Source: Methylovulum sp.
GTDB lineage: Bacteria > Pseudomonadota > Gammaproteobacteria > Methylococcales > Methylomonadaceae
Reading direction: 5' to 3'
NCBI GenBank assembly: GCA_030653435.1
Contig: JAURZI010000099.1
Coordinates: forward strand, 1-64,000
Length of the DNA: 64,000 bases
Below are positions 50,827 through 61,291 of the stretch, piece by piece; position 1 is the stretch's first letter; each line of letters starts with the position of its first letter. The translations under genes and the position numbers were made by a program. The notes under the pieces were generated by a model. It saw nothing but the letters and a program-made list of their open reading frames with translations, made no database searches and had not been told where the DNA came from.

Positions 50827-52359
50827 TTGGGCGGGCAACTGTTTAAATCAACTGTGCTTGTCAGCGGTATGACACTGGTTTCGCGCATTCTGGGCTTTGT
50901 CAGGGATATGCTGATTGCCCGTATTTTTGGCGTTGACCTGGCCACCGATGCATTTTTTGTGGCCTTTAAAATTCCAAATTTTTTGCGCCGCTTGTTTGCC
51001 GAAGGTGCGTTTGCCCATGCTTTTGTGCCAATCTTGGCGGATTACCAAAGGCAATGCAGCAAAACCGCGTTAAAACAGTTTGTCGATAAAACTGCCGGCA
51101 CCTTGACCGCCATTTTAATACTGATGACATTGCTCGGTATCGTAGCGGCGCCGGTACTGATCTGGTTGCTTGCGCCGGGGTTCGCATGGCAAGGTACCCA
51201 GCACGCCCTAGCCGTGCTGCTGTTACAGATCACGCTACCTTATCTGGTCTTTATCGCCTTGGTCGCTTTTGCCGGCAGCCTATTAAATGCCCACGGACAA
51301 TTCATCGTTCCCGCCATAACGCCGGCTTTTCTTAATATCTGCATGATTATTGCCGCAACCGGACTGGCACCCATAATGCCGCAACCAATAACAGCCCTGG
51401 CATGGGGAGTTTTTGCCGCCGGTGTCGTGCAACTATTGTTTCAAATCCCGGCATTAATGCGTCTGGGCTTGATGCCACGCTTACGGCTGGGCTTTCATGA
51501 CCCCGGAGTCATGCGCGTCATAAACCAGATGCTGCCGGCAATATTCAGCGTATCCGTCACCCAGATCAATCTCTTGCTGGACACCTTGATCGCCTCTTTT
51601 TTAGCCGTAGGCAGTGTGTCGTGGTTGTATTATTCTGACCGGCTGGTGGAATTTCCGCTCGGCATTTTGGGGCTGGCGCTAGGCACGGTGATTTTGCCCA
51701 ATCTGGCAAAAAATCATGCGGCGGAAGACCCTGCCAACTTTTCCAACGCATTGGACTGGGGGCTACGTCTGGTTTTGTTGGCCGGGTTACCGGCCAGCAT
51801 AGGCTTGATAGCGCTGGCTGAGCCACTGTTGTCAACGCTATTCCAGTACCATGAATTCGGCGTGGAGGATGTGCATTTTGCGGCGCAAAGCTTGCGGGCT
51901 TACGCGGTAGGGCTGCCCGCTTATATCCTGATCAAAGTGCTGGTACCGGGATTTACCGCACGACGGGATATGAAAACACCGGTGCGTTATGGCATTTATG
52001 CAATGGCCGCCAGCTTGGCGTTGAACGCGCTCGTCTTACCTTTAGCGCATGCAGGGCTGGCATTGGCAACATCGCTAGGAGCGCTCTTTAATGCGCTATT
52101 ACTGCTGAAAAAGCTGTTGCAAGACCGGATCTTTATGCCGACCAGCGGCTGGCCACTGTTTTTTATGCGGGTCATATTGGCAAGCTTTGCGATGCTGCTC
52201 AGCCTTTATTATCTGGTCGATGCACAATGGTGGATACCGTGGGGTGCCGGTGAGCGCGCCATCCATTTGCTCAAGTGGGTCAGCATCGGCATAGCCGTCT
52301 ATTTGGGGACGTTGGCATTGACAGGGTTACGTTTACGGCATCTGGCCCTGATAGGGTAA
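50827..52359 (+). CDS. murJ: Lipid II flippase MurJ
   Basis: 510 residues with about 14 membrane helices of the MOP superfamily. TLVSRILGFVRDMLIARIFG and FVAFKIPNFLRRLFAEGAFAHAFVP at the N-terminus are diagnostic. It flips lipid II across the inner membrane for murein synthesis. The start is TTG at 50827 with AAGGAT upstream; no earlier ATG is in frame. Confidence 0.95.
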   Translation: MGGQLFKSTVLVSGMTLVSRILGFVRDMLIARIFGVDLATDAFFVAFKIPNFLRRLFAEGAFAHAFVPILADYQRQCSKTALKQFVDKTAGTLTAILILMTLLGIVAAPVLIWLLAPGFAWQGTQHALAVLLLQITLPYLVFIALVAFAGSLLNAHGQFIVPAITPAFLNICMIIAATGLAPIMPQPITALAWGVFAAGVVQLLFQIPALMRLGLMPRLRLGFHDPGVMRVINQMLPAIFSVSVTQINLLLDTLIASFLAVGSVSWLYYSDRLVEFPLGILGLALGTVILPNLAKNHAAEDPANFSNALDWGLRLVLLAGLPASIGLIALAEPLLSTLFQYHEFGVEDVHFAAQSLRAYAVGLPAYILIKVLVPGFTARRDMKTPVRYGIYAMAASLALNALVLPLAHAGLALATSLGALFNALLLLKKLLQDRIFMPTSGWPLFFMRVILASFAMLLSLYYLVDAQWWIPWGAGERAIHLLKWVSIGIAVYLGTLALTGLRLRHLALIG

Positions 52360-52499
52360 GCCAGTGCTAACCGAGCCATGACCGCGGTTATTGAGGATGA
52401 ACAAAGCCGCCCTCAATAGTTTAACCGCTTACCGTATTCTTCTTTTTTAAAGTGTGCTAGTGCCAGAAACAAACAACATGCGTACGGATCGTCCCTTAA

Positions 52500-53021
52500 T
52501 TATTCCTTAGTCCATTTAGCCGCCAGTTGGCCTGAAAGCTGGCCAAAATAAGTGCCCACTACGATGGAAATAGAGATGACCAGCAAAGGATTGCTTAAGG
52601 AAACGCCCAATAAAACATCCTGGTTCAATTTATCAGGTGTTTGTAACAAATAAGCAAATGTTGATGAATATCCCAATACGCTGGCGGGTATTGCGGCAAG
52701 CTTCGGGCAGCTGGCGGCAAGACACATGACAATAACGGCAACCGTTACCGTAACAGCAGCCATGAATGGGAATCCCAACGTGGCTTCAGGCGAAATTTCA
52801 GTCAACAGCAACGCGGTGACCCAGGCCATGAACACACCAAAAATACCGCAGACAATAGTGTTGACCAACGCTTCTTTGCTCGCTCCCAAAAAGAAATAGG
52901 CTGCCCAAGCAATGGTTGCAGCCCAGATAAAAAAGACACCACTGAGCGGGCCTACGGCTAAAAACGTTGCAACCCCGGCAAGAACGCCAATACTTAGAGA
53001 AAGCGCAGTAAGTTTGTTCAT
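52500..53021 (-). CDS. DUF1097 membrane protein
   Basis: About 173 residues from the ATG at 53021 (GGAG nine bases upstream); the longer frame has no Shine-Dalgarno. Five or six hydrophobic helices (LSIGVLAGVATFLAVGPLSG; FFIWAATIAWAAYFFLGASK; MAAVTVTVAVIVMCLAASCP). The family is DUF1097, inner-membrane proteins of unknown role. No partner genes nearby. Confidence 0.8.
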   Translation of the reverse strand: MNKLTALSLSIGVLAGVATFLAVGPLSGVFFIWAATIAWAAYFFLGASKEALVNTIVCGIFGVFMAWVTALLLTEISPEATLGFPFMAAVTVTVAVIVMCLAASCPKLAAIPASVLGYSSTFAYLLQTPDKLNQDVLLGVSLSNPLLVISISIVVGTYFGQLSGQLAAKWTKE

Positions 53022-53431
53022 TATGTATCTCCAAAAATATCGCCTCATTAAAAATAACCAGATTTCACATTGAGGCCACCTGTTCAATCCGGCATTCGGG
53101 ATAAGGCAATGACCAACACCCCGAACTCTTCCGATGTTAGCAGAGATTATTGGCAAGAGAAATAGAAATTCTAACGCGCAGCTTGGATTACCTGTGCTTG
53201 GGCCATCCCCTAGCGTTTAACAGAACTGGCAAACCGGGCAGACCTTTCGCCATGCACAGCTCCATTCGAGCTCATTGATTTGCAGCCACGATACAGGATA
53301 TATTTAATCCGAAACAACCAGGGGAATTTGCCGCTGCACAGAATGGAAATTAAATTGCTTTAACATGCACGACAATTGCCTTATAAGTGGCATAAACCTT
53401 TACGTTCCAGACTCACCGGCTTACCAACACC
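53022..53431. other. Gene-free interval
   Basis: 410 bp between divergent genes; no gene, RNA or repeat is recognised. Confidence 0.5.
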
Positions 53432-53662
53432 ATGATCAAACCAGCAACCCGCCCCATCAATCCGGCTAAATTACACTTAAGCAAATGGACTGCCGCGCAA
53501 CCCGTCAATAAAGAAAAACATTTTTTAGTGACCCGAATTATTAAAGATGACAGTGATATTATCGTAGCTTGTGTCGTGGAAGCGGTATTAACCGGTAAGG
53601 AATATGAAATCGACTGGCGGGCATTGCAAAATACAACGTATTGGTTAGCCGGGTGGCTTTAA
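53432..53662 (+). CDS. Small Trp-rich protein (TIGR02450 type)
   Basis: 76 residues. The order NPAKLHLSKWTAAQPVNKEK, HFLVTRI, then W-R-L and WLAGW matches the small Trp-containing family TIGR02450, function unknown, found in aquatic gammaproteobacteria and cyanobacteria. It is 19 bp upstream of yejF and may be cotranscribed. Confidence 0.8.
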   Translation: MIKPATRPINPAKLHLSKWTAAQPVNKEKHFLVTRIIKDDSDIIVACVVEAVLTGKEYEIDWRALQNTTYWLAGWL

Positions 53663-53681
53663 ATTCAACCGGTTAACGGCT

Positions 53682-55325
53682 ATGAACAATCCTCTATTGA
53701 CCGTCGAACAACTCAGTGTCACCTTCAACCATCAGCAAAAAGTCGTGGATGGCATCAGTTTTGTCATCTACCCAGGAGAAACTTTTGCGCTGGTAGGCGA
53801 GTCCGGGTCGGGCAAATCAATCACGGCATTGTCAGTGCTGCGCCTGTTGCCCAATAACGCGCAACTTGATGCCGTAAGAATTAGCCTGCAACAAGATAAT
53901 TTATTGCAGCGTTCCGAAAATGAATTATGCAAAATTCGTGGGCGGCGCATCGGCTTTATTTTTCAGGATCCGATGTCGTCGCTAAACCCGGTCATGACCA
54001 TAGGCCGACAGATTGCAGAAGTGCTGGAACTGCATTACCCGTTGTCCGGCAAGGCTAGCCGGCAGCGGGTTCTGGAATTGTTGCGGCAGGTTGAAATACC
54101 CGACCCCCAGCAGCGCATGCACGATTTTCCCCATCAATTATCTGGCGGCCAGCGCCAGCGGATCATGATTGCGATAGCCTTGGCGGGCAAACCCGATTTG
54201 TTGGTCGCCGATGAACCCACCACCTCGCTGGATGTGACGATTCAAGCGCAAATTCTGGCCTTGTTAAAAAAACTACAGCAGCAAACCGGTATGGCCTTGT
54301 GGCTAATCAGTCATGACTTGGCGCTGGTCTCCACTATAGCGGACCGTGTCGCCGTTATGCAGCAAGGCAAAATTGTTGAAACCGGCCTGAGTGCTGAACT
54401 GTTCAACCACCCCACACACCCGTATACGCGTAAACTGCTCAACGCCTTACCGTCCATGCAAAGCTGTTCGACCCATAGTCGCCAAGACAATCCGGCGGTC
54501 TTACAGGTCAAGGATTTTTGCTGTTATTACCCGATACGCAAAGGTATTTTCAAGCGCACCGTCGGTTATGTGAGGGCTGTCGACGGCGTCAGCTTTGCCA
54601 TACAACAAGGCAAGACGCTGGCCTTGGTCGGCGAATCGGGTTGCGGCAAAACAACCCTGGGCAAGAGCCTGTTAAGCTTAATACCCAACAGCGGCGGCCA
54701 AGTTATCATTGACGGCATTAGGCTGGATGGCTTAAGCGGGGAGGAACTAAGAAAGCAACGCGCCCATATGCAGATTGTGTTTCAAGACCCTTATTCGGCA
54801 ATGAATCCGAGAATGCTGGTGGGCGATATTATCGCCGAGGGCATCCTGGCTTTGCATCCCGAAACCGGTACGGCCGGGCGCAAGACGCGCGTACGGCAGT
54901 TGCTGCAACAAGTCGGCTTACCTGAAGATTCTGCCCTGCGTTATCCGCACGAGTTTTCCGGCGGCCAACGGCAACGCATTTGCATTGCGAGGGCGCTGGC
55001 GGTAGACCCTAAGCTCATCGTTTGCGACGAGCCGACCAGCGCGCTGGATGTGTCGGTGCAGGCACAAATTATCCAGTTGCTCAAAACCTTGCAACAGGAA
55101 AAAGGTGTCAGCTTTTTGTTTATCACGCATGATCTCGCCGTCGTCGCGGAAATCGCCGATGACGTGGCGGTCATGTACCAAGGCAAGATTATCGAGCAAG
55201 GCAGCGCCATGCAAGTGCTGCAAGCCCCCCAAGAAGATTATACGAAAAAGCTGCTGGCTGCCGTGCCGATTTTGGACAAAGGCGCAGGCCTGCCGACAAC
55301 CGGCCTTATGCAACAGCCTGTTTGA
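53682..55325 (+). CDS. yejF: Duplicated oligopeptide-type ABC ATPase (YejF-like)
   Basis: 547 residues with two fused nucleotide-binding domains: Walker A GESGSGKS and GESGCGKT, signatures LSGGQRQR and FSGGQRQR, Walker [13 protein letters not shown] and [12 protein letters not shown], each followed by the oligopeptide-type ATPase C-terminus ([15 protein letters not shown]). YejF powers uptake of peptides or microcin-C-like compounds with YejABE, which are not in the window, so here it may serve permeases encoded elsewhere. Confidence 0.9.
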   Translation: MNNPLLTVEQLSVTFNHQQKVVDGISFVIYPGETFALVGESGSGKSITALSVLRLLPNNAQLDAVRISLQQDNLLQRSENELCKIRGRRIGFIFQDPMSSLNPVMTIGRQIAEVLELHYPLSGKASRQRVLELLRQVEIPDPQQRMHDFPHQLSGGQRQRIMIAIALAGKPDLLVADEPTTSLDVTIQAQILALLKKLQQQTGMALWLISHDLALVSTIADRVAVMQQGKIVETGLSAELFNHPTHPYTRKLLNALPSMQSCSTHSRQDNPAVLQVKDFCCYYPIRKGIFKRTVGYVRAVDGVSFAIQQGKTLALVGESGCGKTTLGKSLLSLIPNSGGQVIIDGIRLDGLSGEELRKQRAHMQIVFQDPYSAMNPRMLVGDIIAEGILALHPETGTAGRKTRVRQLLQQVGLPEDSALRYPHEFSGGQRQRICIARALAVDPKLIVCDEPTSALDVSVQAQIIQLLKTLQQEKGVSFLFITHDLAVVAEIADDVAVMYQGKIIEQGSAMQVLQAPQEDYTKKLLAAVPILDKGAGLPTTGLMQQPV

Positions 55326-55417
55326 TTTATGTAGGTATTGGGTATACTTGTGCCTGTCTCAGAAAATTATTGCTCTGCTATACTGATGCTATTAATAAAC
55401 CAACACCAGGAATTGCC

Positions 55418-56020
55418 ATGACTATTTGTAACCGTTTTTTCGCTGTTTTCTTATTTGCCGGAGCAATGACAGTTCCTGCCGCCCACGCCGATCCGATCTA
55501 TGGCAATACCGGCATGCCAGCGCCCTATACGCCGACAAACCAGCAGAAGGCTTCACCGCAAAACCAGACTTATGGTCAAAAAACCGGTAACAAAGCGATT
55601 AATGCGCTGACAAATATAGGCACCGGCGTATTGGAAGTGCCCAAAAACGTCATTAACACAACTAATGACAGCAATATTTTTTACGGCATAACCGGAGGAC
55701 TTTTTAAAGGCCTGCTTAATACTTGGGGACGCATGAGTGTGGGCATCACCGATTTGTTGAGTGTGGCCATACCCACCAAACCGGTCACCTACCCGCTGAA
55801 TGTCTGGGAAGACACCAAGGTGGACACCACCTACGGCAATATCTTCGAACTGGATCTGCCGACAACGCCTGACCCGGTCATCGTAGAGACACCTGCGCCC
55901 AGGCCCTCCGCTGCCGTTGTCGCGCCAAGATTGCCGGTCGTGGACAATACGGGACAGTACAACCACCAGCAAACCAACCAGAAAATAGATACCTTATTTA
56001 AAAAGCAAATGATGAAATGA
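55418..56020 (+). CDS. Exported protein of unknown function
   Basis: About 200 residues from the ATG at 55418 (AGGA upstream), where a signal peptide begins (FFAVFLFAGAMTVPAAHA). The middle segment NIGTGVLEVPKNVINTTNDSNIFYGITGGLFKGLLNTWGR resembles an exosortase-system-associated protein type (TIGR04073, recalled from memory), with Gly-rich hydrophobic patches. The C-terminal part is Pro-rich and disordered. Downstream of yejF, convergent with lspA. Confidence 0.65.
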   Translation: MTICNRFFAVFLFAGAMTVPAAHADPIYGNTGMPAPYTPTNQQKASPQNQTYGQKTGNKAINALTNIGTGVLEVPKNVINTTNDSNIFYGITGGLFKGLLNTWGRMSVGITDLLSVAIPTKPVTYPLNVWEDTKVDTTYGNIFELDLPTTPDPVIVETPAPRPSAAVVAPRLPVVDNTGQYNHQQTNQKIDTLFKKQMMK

Positions 56021-56037
56021 TACGCTTGGCGCACACG

Positions 56038-56514
56038 CTATGAATCGCGCGGAGTCGTGCGACCCAAGCCGAACGACTCTGCCAGCATCAGTATCACCCC
56101 CAGCGTAATGGCAGCATCCGCAACATTAAAAGCCGGCCAATGCCATGTGTTGTAATAAACATCCATGAAATCGATGACATAACCATAAGCCAGGCGATCT
56201 ATCAAATTGCCCACCGCACCGCCCAACACCAGCGATAACGCCACCGCCACCAAGGTTTCATGTTTCTGCAACCGCGCCAGCCAGACCGTGATGCCCACAC
56301 TGATGACCAATGCCAGGCCTGCAAAAAACCAGCGTTGCCAGCCGCCTGCTTCACTCAAAAAGCTGAACGCCGCTCCGGTATTATGGACATAAGTCAGGTT
56401 AAACGACGGCAGCAGCGGTATCGACTGGTATAGCTGCATATTGGCGTCGATGAGCAACTTGCTGGCCTGATCCAAAGCCAGCGCCAATAATGACAACCAC
56501 AACCACTTAAGCAT
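56038..56514 (-). CDS. lspA: Lipoprotein signal peptidase LspA
   Basis: 158 residues, four membrane helices. Catalytic aspartates in [14 protein letters not shown] and VIDFMD, plus the NTGAAFSF loop, are all present. It cleaves prolipoproteins such as the DUF4266 protein. It overlaps the ileS stop by 8 bp in the conserved ribF-ileS-lspA cluster. Confidence 0.96.
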   Translation of the reverse strand: MLKWLWLSLLALALDQASKLLIDANMQLYQSIPLLPSFNLTYVHNTGAAFSFLSEAGGWQRWFFAGLALVISVGITVWLARLQKHETLVAVALSLVLGGAVGNLIDRLAYGYVIDFMDVYYNTWHWPAFNVADAAITLGVILMLAESFGLGRTTPRDS

Positions 56515-59332
56515 AACGCCTCACTTCGCCGATGCCCGCGACATTTTCGATACAACGACCGCAGAGTTCCGGGTGTTCTGAAGATTCACCTATGTCGTGG
56601 TGTTGATGCCAGCAGCGCACACATTTTTGATGCCCGGACACCAGGACTTTTAATTTAACGCCGTCGATTTCGGTGGGCATGGCATCGTCAGGGCAAAATT
56701 GCTCGGAAATGACGGCAGCGTTAGACGTGATGAAAATAAAATGCAACTCGCCCGCCAGACGATTTAGGTCCGCAAAATAATCGCTATTGCAATACAGCTC
56801 GATTTCAGCATTCAGCGATGCGCCAATATCACCTTTGGCGCGGCTTTTTTCCAGCTCTTTGCTGACTTCGGTCCGCACCGCCATGATTTTTTGCCAGAAT
56901 TCGCGGTTCAACGGGGAATCCGCATCCAATTCGACCAAACCTGGGTACCACGTTTCCAGAAACACCGACTCACTGCGCGCACCCGGCAGGTATTGCCAGA
57001 TTTCATCGGCGGTATAGCTGAGTATCGGCGCCAGCCACCGCGTCAACGCTTCCAGGACATGATACATCGCGGTTTGCGCGGAACGTCGCGCCAAACCGTC
57101 GGCCTTGGCGGTGTATTGGCGGTCTTTGATAATATCCAGATAAAATCCGCCCAGATCAATCACGCAAAAATGATGCACTTTTTGATAAATGGCCTGAAAC
57201 TGGTACGTGTCGTAAGCGGATTTGACTTCTTCCTGCAACAGATAAGCCCGATCTACGACCCAGCGGTCCAGCGCCAGCAAATCCTGAGTTGAGACTTTAT
57301 GCAGCGCAGGGTCAAAATCATCCAAGTTGGACAGTAAGAAGCGGGCGGTATTTCTAAGCCGCCTGTAGCCGTCGGAAGTGCGTTCGAGAATCTCGTCAGA
57401 CACACGCATTTCGCCCCGGTAATCGGTGGCGGCAACCCATAAGCGCAGCACGTCGGCACCCAGGTTTTTCATGACCGATTGCGGAGGAATGACATTGCCT
57501 TTGGATTTGGACATTTTTTCGCCTTTGGCATCGACGGTAAAGCCATGCGTCAACACGGCCTTATAGGGGGCAATCGCGTTCATTGCCACCGATGTCAGCA
57601 ACGAGGATTGAAACCAGCCACGGTGCTGATCCGAACCTTCCAGATACAAATCCGCCGGAAAATGCAGCCCTTCTCGTCGTTCCAGCACGGCGGCATGCGT
57701 GACGCCGGAATCAAACCAGACATCCAGCGTATCGGTTATTTTGTCGTAGTCACCCGCTTCCACGCCCAGCAACTCTTCGGCCGCCAGACTAAACCAGGCC
57801 TCTATGCCTTGTTGCTCAATGCGTTTGGCGACTTGCTCGATCAACTCGGCAGTGCGCGGATGCAGCTCACCTGTTTCTTTATGCACAAACAGCGTAATCG
57901 GCACGCCCCAGGTGCGCTGGCGGGAAATACACCAGTCCGGGCGACCGGTCACCATGCTTTCAATGCGCGCCTGGCCCCAGTCAGGAATCCAATCCACGCG
58001 CTTGATTTCATCCAGCGCCTGTTCGCGCAGATGGTGTTTATCCATCGCGATAAACCACTGCGGTGTGGCGCGGAAAATAATCGGCGTATGATGCCGCCAG
58101 CAATGCGGATAACTGTGCAGAATAGCGTGGTGATGCAACAGTTTACCGTTGGCGTCCAGCACGTCGATAACATGGGCGTTGGCATTAAACACATGCTCTC
58201 CGGCAAACAACTCGGTGCCGGGCAGGAACACGCCATCGCTGCCGACCGGATTATCTATGGCCAAGCCGTACCGTCGGCCGACAACATAATCGTCCTGGCC
58301 GTGTCCGGGTGCGGTATGCACCGCTCCGGTACCGGCCTCGACAGTGACATGGTCGCCCAGCACTATCGGCACTTGCCGGTCATAAAAAGGATGTTGCAAC
58401 AACTGGTGCTCCCATGCCGAACCCTTGCAATAGCCGACAACATGGTGGTTTTGGATGTCATAGCGCAACATCGTGTCTTTCAACAAAGCTTCGGCAACAA
58501 CCAGACGTTCGTGTACGCCATCTTTTTCACATTGTACAACGGCATATTCAATATCGGCATTCAGCGCGACGCCCTGGTTGGCAGGCAAGGTCCACGGCGT
58601 GGTCGTCCAAATGACTACCGACAACGGCCCTTGCCCCTCGTGCTCAGGCGCATGGTGGCAACAAGCCATAAAGCCCGCTTCGTCCAGCACCTGAAAACGC
58701 ACATCAATGGCAGGCGAATGCTTGTCTTCGTACTCCACTTCCGCTTCCGCCAGCGCCGAACCGCAATCGGTGCACCAATGCACCGGCTTGGCGCCTTTGC
58801 TGATATGGCTGTTTTGGCTGATTTTGCCGAGTGCCCGGACAATATCGGCTTCAAACGTATAATCCATCGTCAGGTAAGGCCGCTCCCAATCGCCGAAAAC
58901 CCCCAGGCGGACAAAGGCTTCTTTCTGCAGGCTGACTTGTTTGCCCGCGTAGTCACGGCAAGCCTTGCGGAATTCCGCAGGCGAAACCTTAACGCCCGCC
59001 TTGCCGATTTTCTTTTCGACCATCAGTTCAATCGGCAAACCGTGGCAGTCCCAACCGGGTATGTAGGGTGCATCAAAACCGCTTAGGGTTTTTGCTTTGA
59101 CAATAATGTCTTTGAGCACCTTATTGACGGCATGGCCGATATGGATTTCACCGTTGGCATACGGCGGGCCGTCATGTAGCACAAACACATGCCGTCCGGC
59201 GCAGTTTGCGCGGATTTTTTGATACAAGTCCGCCGCCTGCCATTTTTTCAGGCGTTCCGGCTCGCGTTGCGCCAGATTGCCTTTCATCGGGAATCCGGTG
59301 TTCGGTAAATTCAGGGTTTTTTTATAATCCAT
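56507..59332 (-). CDS. ileS: Isoleucyl-tRNA synthetase
   Basis: About 941 residues from the ATG at 59332 ([12 protein letters not shown]), preferred to a TTG three codons earlier. Class I motifs [12 protein letters not shown] and [10 protein letters not shown], the CP1 editing domain ([18 protein letters not shown]), an anticodon-binding domain, and a C-terminal zinc finger ([16 protein letters not shown]). Full length. Charges tRNA-Ile. Confidence 0.97.
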   Translation of the reverse strand: MDYKKTLNLPNTGFPMKGNLAQREPERLKKWQAADLYQKIRANCAGRHVFVLHDGPPYANGEIHIGHAVNKVLKDIIVKAKTLSGFDAPYIPGWDCHGLPIELMVEKKIGKAGVKVSPAEFRKACRDYAGKQVSLQKEAFVRLGVFGDWERPYLTMDYTFEADIVRALGKISQNSHISKGAKPVHWCTDCGSALAEAEVEYEDKHSPAIDVRFQVLDEAGFMACCHHAPEHEGQGPLSVVIWTTTPWTLPANQGVALNADIEYAVVQCEKDGVHERLVVAEALLKDTMLRYDIQNHHVVGYCKGSAWEHQLLQHPFYDRQVPIVLGDHVTVEAGTGAVHTAPGHGQDDYVVGRRYGLAIDNPVGSDGVFLPGTELFAGEHVFNANAHVIDVLDANGKLLHHHAILHSYPHCWRHHTPIIFRATPQWFIAMDKHHLREQALDEIKRVDWIPDWGQARIESMVTGRPDWCISRQRTWGVPITLFVHKETGELHPRTAELIEQVAKRIEQQGIEAWFSLAAEELLGVEAGDYDKITDTLDVWFDSGVTHAAVLERREGLHFPADLYLEGSDQHRGWFQSSLLTSVAMNAIAPYKAVLTHGFTVDAKGEKMSKSKGNVIPPQSVMKNLGADVLRLWVAATDYRGEMRVSDEILERTSDGYRRLRNTARFLLSNLDDFDPALHKVSTQDLLALDRWVVDRAYLLQEEVKSAYDTYQFQAIYQKVHHFCVIDLGGFYLDIIKDRQYTAKADGLARRSAQTAMYHVLEALTRWLAPILSYTADEIWQYLPGARSESVFLETWYPGLVELDADSPLNREFWQKIMAVRTEVSKELEKSRAKGDIGASLNAEIELYCNSDYFADLNRLAGELHFIFITSNAAVISEQFCPDDAMPTEIDGVKLKVLVSGHQKCVRCWHQHHDIGESSEHPELCGRCIENVAGIGEVRRYA

Positions 59333-59397
59333 GGTTTGCAAGCTCTTGTCTTAAAATTTTTTGTTCATCCGCATTGTTTACGATGCGGGTATTGGTT

Positions 59398-60333
59398 TTA
59401 GCTGACGTTGGCAAAAAATTTCCTGGCCTCGGCCACATCCTGGACTATCTGCGCTTTCAAATCTTCCGCTGACTGAAAGCGAATTTCGTCCCTGATCTTT
59501 TGTTTAAAATGCACTTCCACATAACGCCCGTAGATTTCGCTGTTAAAATCGAATAAATGCGTTTCCAGAATGACCTTAGAGCCGCCCACAAACGTGGGCC
59601 GGATTCCGACATTGGCGATGCCTTGAATCTCCAGATCATCAATGCCCGTCATGGTAACGGCAAATACGCCGTTAACCGGCGTATTTTTTCTAAACATTTT
59701 GATATTCGCGGTAGGGTAACCGATAGTCCGGCCGCGCTTGTCGCCATGTGCAACCCGGCCGCACACCGAAAAGCAACGTCCCAGCATGTGTTGTGCCTGT
59801 TCCAGGTTGCCTGCACCCAGCGCATCCCTAATCAATGTGCTGCTAACCCTTATCCCCGCCGACTGATAGGATCCGGTATCTTCGACGCTAAAGCCATGCG
59901 CCTTGCCTTTTGCCTTAAGCAAGGCAAAATTACCGCGCCGCGCTTTGCCAAAATGAAAATCGTCGCCGATTACCAAGTGTTTGATATTCAGTTTTTTTAT
60001 CAGGATCTCATCAATAAACTGCCCGGCATCAAAATTGGCAAAATGGCGGTTAAATCGCACGACCAGCAAATCATCGACCGGTAAGGCTGAAAACTGCAAC
60101 ACTTTCTCGCGCAAACACATCAAGCGCGGCGGCTCATTGTCCTTGAGGAAATATTCCAGCGGCTGGGGCTCAAAAATCATGATGACTACCGGCAGCCCTA
60201 ATGCCTCCCCACACACCACCAGTTTTTTTATAACTTCTTTATGGCCTAAATGCACACCGTCAAAATTGCCTATCGTCAGTACACAACCGTTTTCGAACGG
60301 CTCCAAATGGGATAATCCTCTAATTATTCGCAT
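59398..60333 (-). CDS. ribF: Bifunctional riboflavin kinase/FAD synthetase
   Basis: 311 residues. The N-terminal FMN adenylyltransferase has LTIGNFDGVHLGH (HIGH-like) and SSTLIRDAL; the C-terminal riboflavin kinase has GRTIGYPTANI, where the PTAN motif binds substrate. It makes FMN and FAD. First gene of ribF-ileS-lspA; 65 bp before ileS. Confidence 0.96.
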   Translation of the reverse strand: MRIIRGLSHLEPFENGCVLTIGNFDGVHLGHKEVIKKLVVCGEALGLPVVIMIFEPQPLEYFLKDNEPPRLMCLREKVLQFSALPVDDLLVVRFNRHFANFDAGQFIDEILIKKLNIKHLVIGDDFHFGKARRGNFALLKAKGKAHGFSVEDTGSYQSAGIRVSSTLIRDALGAGNLEQAQHMLGRCFSVCGRVAHGDKRGRTIGYPTANIKMFRKNTPVNGVFAVTMTGIDDLEIQGIANVGIRPTFVGGSKVILETHLFDFNSEIYGRYVEVHFKQKIRDEIRFQSAEDLKAQIVQDVAEARKFFANVS

Positions 60334-60549
60334 GGATCTTATGATGACAAAAAAATTTTCATTCTATCATACGTGGTTGTTTGTGCCGTAGTAAGTCGGG
60401 CGCGTTATGCGCGCCACGGAGGTAGTTAAAGGTAGCGCGAAGAAGGCGTGCACGGCGCGCCCTTCTGCTGACGTCTTACCTGCGTGTAAGGCAAATGCTA
60501 TGATAGATATACAACGTATTGAATATTTCCCGACCGGCCGGAGTAATTA
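60334..60549. other. Divergent promoter region with a GC-rich palindromic repeat
   Basis: The segment 60391-60479 begins GTAAG followed by GGGCGCG and ends with GGCGCGCCC then CTTAC, with an internal GCGCG to CGCGC fold. It resembles in style, not in detail, the core of the 197-bp MITE. Confidence 0.45.
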
Positions 60550-61248
60550 ATGACAGAACCTGATAAAGACGCGGCAGATTTCTTCGACACCTGGGTCATC
60601 TACCGTAGCATCGTCGCCCATAACAATATGTTTCACCGCGAAATTTACGCCGATGTCGCCGAGTTTTTGGCGGGCCTGGGCGACGGGTTTTCGATGCTGG
60701 ATTTGGGCTGCGGCGATGCGGCCTGTTTGGCGCCGGTGTTGGCCGGAGCCGCTATAATGGAGTATCGCGGCGTTGACCTTTCGGAAACCGCCCTCCAGCT
60801 TGCCGCTAAAAACCTAGCGGCGCTGCCTTGCCCAGTAAGCTTGCAGCAAACTGATTTATTGCAGGCTTTGCATGAAAATCCAACGCAATACGATGTCATT
60901 TTTTCCAGTTTCGCCGTGCATCATTTAAGCTTGCCGCAAAAAACAGCGTTTTTTCGGGCCGCGCATAGCCGTCTTAACCATAACGGCAGATTGCTGCTGA
61001 TAGATACCGTGCGTGCAGAGGGAGAAGATTTGCCAGCCTATTTGCACGCCTATTGCCAATGGATAGACAAGGATTGGATAGGCATAACACCGGAAGAAAA
61101 GGCCGTCGCCTGCGAACATATCATGGAATATGATTTTCCTGAAAACATGTCCACGCTGTCGGCCATTTCCGCCCAGGCCGGATTTACATCCTGCTGCCAG
61201 CTAAACCAGTACCGCTGGCATAGGGTGCTGTGTTTTCAATCGGTTTAG
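60550..61248 (+). CDS. Class I SAM-dependent methyltransferase
   Basis: 232 residues. Motif I MLDLGCGDAACLAPVL, the acidic end of strand two (YRGVDLSETALQLA), and motif post-I/IV (YDVIFSSFAVHHLSLPQKTAFF) fit the Methyltransf_12/25 type. GGAG seven bases before the ATG. No neighbour hints at the substrate. Confidence 0.88.
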   Translation: MTEPDKDAADFFDTWVIYRSIVAHNNMFHREIYADVAEFLAGLGDGFSMLDLGCGDAACLAPVLAGAAIMEYRGVDLSETALQLAAKNLAALPCPVSLQQTDLLQALHENPTQYDVIFSSFAVHHLSLPQKTAFFRAAHSRLNHNGRLLLIDTVRAEGEDLPAYLHAYCQWIDKDWIGITPEEKAVACEHIMEYDFPENMSTLSAISAQAGFTSCCQLNQYRWHRVLCFQSV

Positions 61249-61254
61249 CAAGCG

Positions 61255-61285
61255 CATTCCGGGCAACGCCAAGCGCCCCGGAATG
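61255..61285. terminator. Bidirectional terminator between methyltransferase and tex genes
   Basis: CATTCCGGG and CCCCGGAATG form a stem; a T-rich stretch follows on the plus side. Confidence 0.6.
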
Positions 61286-61291
61286 TCAGAC

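Noticed and set aside
57479-59086. 535-codon plus-strand frame inside ileS
   Set aside because: Antisense of a full, highly conserved synthetase gene; no family resemblance.
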